This document shows positions 62,980 to 64,000 of a stretch of 64,000 nucleotides of DNA, in pieces; the first letter of the stretch is position 1, and every line of letters begins with the position of its first letter. A program made the translations under genes and the position numbers. This DNA comes from an uncultured Bacteroidota bacterium (GTDB lineage: Bacteria > Bacteroidota > Bacteroidia > Flavobacteriales > Flavobacteriaceae). The stretch spans positions 51,856-115,855 of the forward strand of contig CABYIO010000001.1 of NCBI GenBank assembly GCA_902519075.1. Direction: 5' to 3'. The notes under the pieces are model-generated. The model saw only the letters and a list, made by a program, of their open reading frames with translations. It ran no database searches and was not told the DNA's origin.

Positions 62980-64000
62980 AGTATTTTAAGTCTTATCCAG
63001 GATGGAAAGTTCAATTTTTGCATAACAAAAGTATTGTATTAAGTAAAAAAAATATAATCAAGAAATTGGATTTTTCTCTATCAGAAACTTCAGTTTTATG
63101 CTATAAAGTTAATTTAATTGAAAAAATACTTTTTTTGTCTGAATTAATTTCAAAAGTTTTGAGAATGGAAATCTTTGAATTAAAGCCATATAGATCGGGT
63201 TTCGTTGGGTTTTTTAAGGGATCTTTAATTTACATAACTGATAAAAAACAATATAACTATTATGGTTTTAGGGGAAATAGAGCTCTGAAAATGAATTTTG
63301 ACAAACATAATAAAAACCTAATTTTCGGAGAATATTTTTCTAATAACGGAAAAAATAGTACCAATAGAGAAAATGTTTCAATTTTCAAGTTTAATACAAA
63401 TGAAGGGCTATCAAAGGTATATACTTTCCCTAAAAATAAAATTAGACATATACATAATGTGATTTACAATGATTTTAATGATTCTTATATCGTTTTAACC
63501 GGAGATTATAATGGTGAAAGTAAAATTATCCAATTTAATTCTGATTTTTCACAAAAAAAGACCATAGCAAGTGGAAGTCAACTTTTTCGTTGCATTGAAA
63601 TTATTTGTAAAAATGACCACTTAATTGCTGCCTCTGATACAGAACTTGCTCAAAATAAAATATATAAAATTGACTATAGCGGTAAGGTATCTAATATGAA
63701 TCATGTAGATGGTAGCGTATTTCATTTAAAAAAATACCCAGAGTTTTATTTAGCTACTACTGGTTTGGAAAAAAGTAGAGTAAACCAACAGAATTATATT
63801 TGTATTTATGTAAGTTTGGATGGCCAAAACTGGAAAATTTTAAACAAATACAAAAAAAATAAAATACCGCTTTTTTTGTCTAAATTTTTTAGGTATCCCA
63901 CAATCGAATTAATCGATTTAAACTCCCATTCATTCAATTATATTCCAATGTTTTTCAGAAATATTGAAAATTATAAAGATGGAACATATTTTTTTGAAAA
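62976..64000 (+). CDS. Sialidase/BNR-like beta-propeller protein of the glycan locus (3' end outside window)
   Basis: Open frame from ATG 62976 to the window edge, 341 complete codons, no stop seen. Repeating short strands such as GSLIYITDKK, NLIFGEYFSNNG, RHIHNVIYNDFNDSYIVLTGDYNGESKI, LIAASDTELAQNKIYKID and GLEKSRVNQQNYICIYVSLDG suggest a beta-propeller, like proteins annotated as exo-alpha-sialidase-like in polysaccharide loci. Their activity has not been shown to my knowledge. No signal peptide at the N-terminus (MKYFKSYPGWKVQFLHN). Overlaps the sulfotransferase stop. Confidence 0.65.
   Translation, partial: MKYFKSYPGWKVQFLHNKSIVLSKKNIIKKLDFSLSETSVLCYKVNLIEKILFLSELISKVLRMEIFELKPYRSGFVGFFKGSLIYITDKKQYNYYGFRGNRALKMNFDKHNKNLIFGEYFSNNGKNSTNRENVSIFKFNTNEGLSKVYTFPKNKIRHIHNVIYNDFNDSYIVLTGDYNGESKIIQFNSDFSQKKTIASGSQLFRCIEIICKNDHLIAASDTELAQNKIYKIDYSGKVSNMNHVDGSVFHLKKYPEFYLATTGLEKSRVNQQNYICIYVSLDGQNWKILNKYKKNKIPLFLSKFFRYPTIELIDLNSHSFNYIPMFFRNIENYKDGTYFFE

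Noticed and set aside
1-64000. CRISPR arrays, transposases, integrases, toxin-antitoxin or restriction systems
   Set aside because: No spaced direct repeats, terminal inverted repeats or recognisable proteins of these classes were found.

Overview
The window is a strongly AT-rich, gene-dense piece of a chromosome from a Bacteroidota bacterium, most likely a free-living marine member of the Flavobacteriia. The evidence is the type IX secretion/gliding trio gldJ-porU-porV, the TANNTTTG-type promoters found in several gaps, an FtsZ with a very long acidic linker, and surface-glycan genes preceded by a winged-helix/UpxY-like NusG regulator pair. Genes overlap or abut almost everywhere. No insertion sequence, CRISPR array, phage or plasmid module is visible, and no gap between genes exceeds about 250 bases.

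Layout. 1-4860 (minus strand): a tripartite RND efflux operon (adaptor, pump, partial TolC-like channel), with the adaptor split between two frames at a run of nine A. 4951-6642: a YjbQ-family gene and murF, end to end. 6711-13663: gldJ (minus), then porU and porV (plus), the outer-membrane secretion and gliding block. 13743-18057: pdhA-pdhC, a short-chain dehydrogenase, a SprT-like protein and a small nucleotidyltransferase. 18058-19556 (minus): an Mla-type lipid ABC transporter. 19675-22432: a secreted purple-acid-phosphatase-like enzyme, then the GTPase EngB and an alpha/beta hydrolase on the minus strand. 22623-37962: a complete dcw cluster in the order mraZ, rsmH, ftsL-like, ftsI, murE, mraY, murD, ftsW, murG, murC, ftsQ, ftsA, ftsZ, headed by three perfect 10-bp repeats that look like MraZ boxes. 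37996-44508: galE, yqeY, tRNA-Arg(UCG), a beta-propeller-like protein, cysC with two small HxGH nucleotidyltransferases, then metK and ahcY. 44568-64000: a surface-polysaccharide locus.

The polysaccharide locus is the most interesting part. It opens with a winged-helix regulator under tandem palindromes, followed by a NusG-paralogue antiterminator, a palindrome, a promoter and a short hairpin-rich leader. The structural genes predict UDP-glucuronate and UDP-xylose, dTDP-rhamnose (rfbACDB), UDP-ManNAcA (wecBC), an amino-sugar step, a Wzx/Wzy export and polymerisation pair, two glycosyltransferases, an acetyltransferase and two sulfotransferases. cysC (PAPS synthesis), cysQ (PAP removal) and a duplicated DUF2061 membrane protein fit with the sulfotransferases, so the inferred product is a sulfated, uronic-acid- and rhamnose-containing surface glycan. 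This is inference from gene families; no chemistry can be read from DNA alone.
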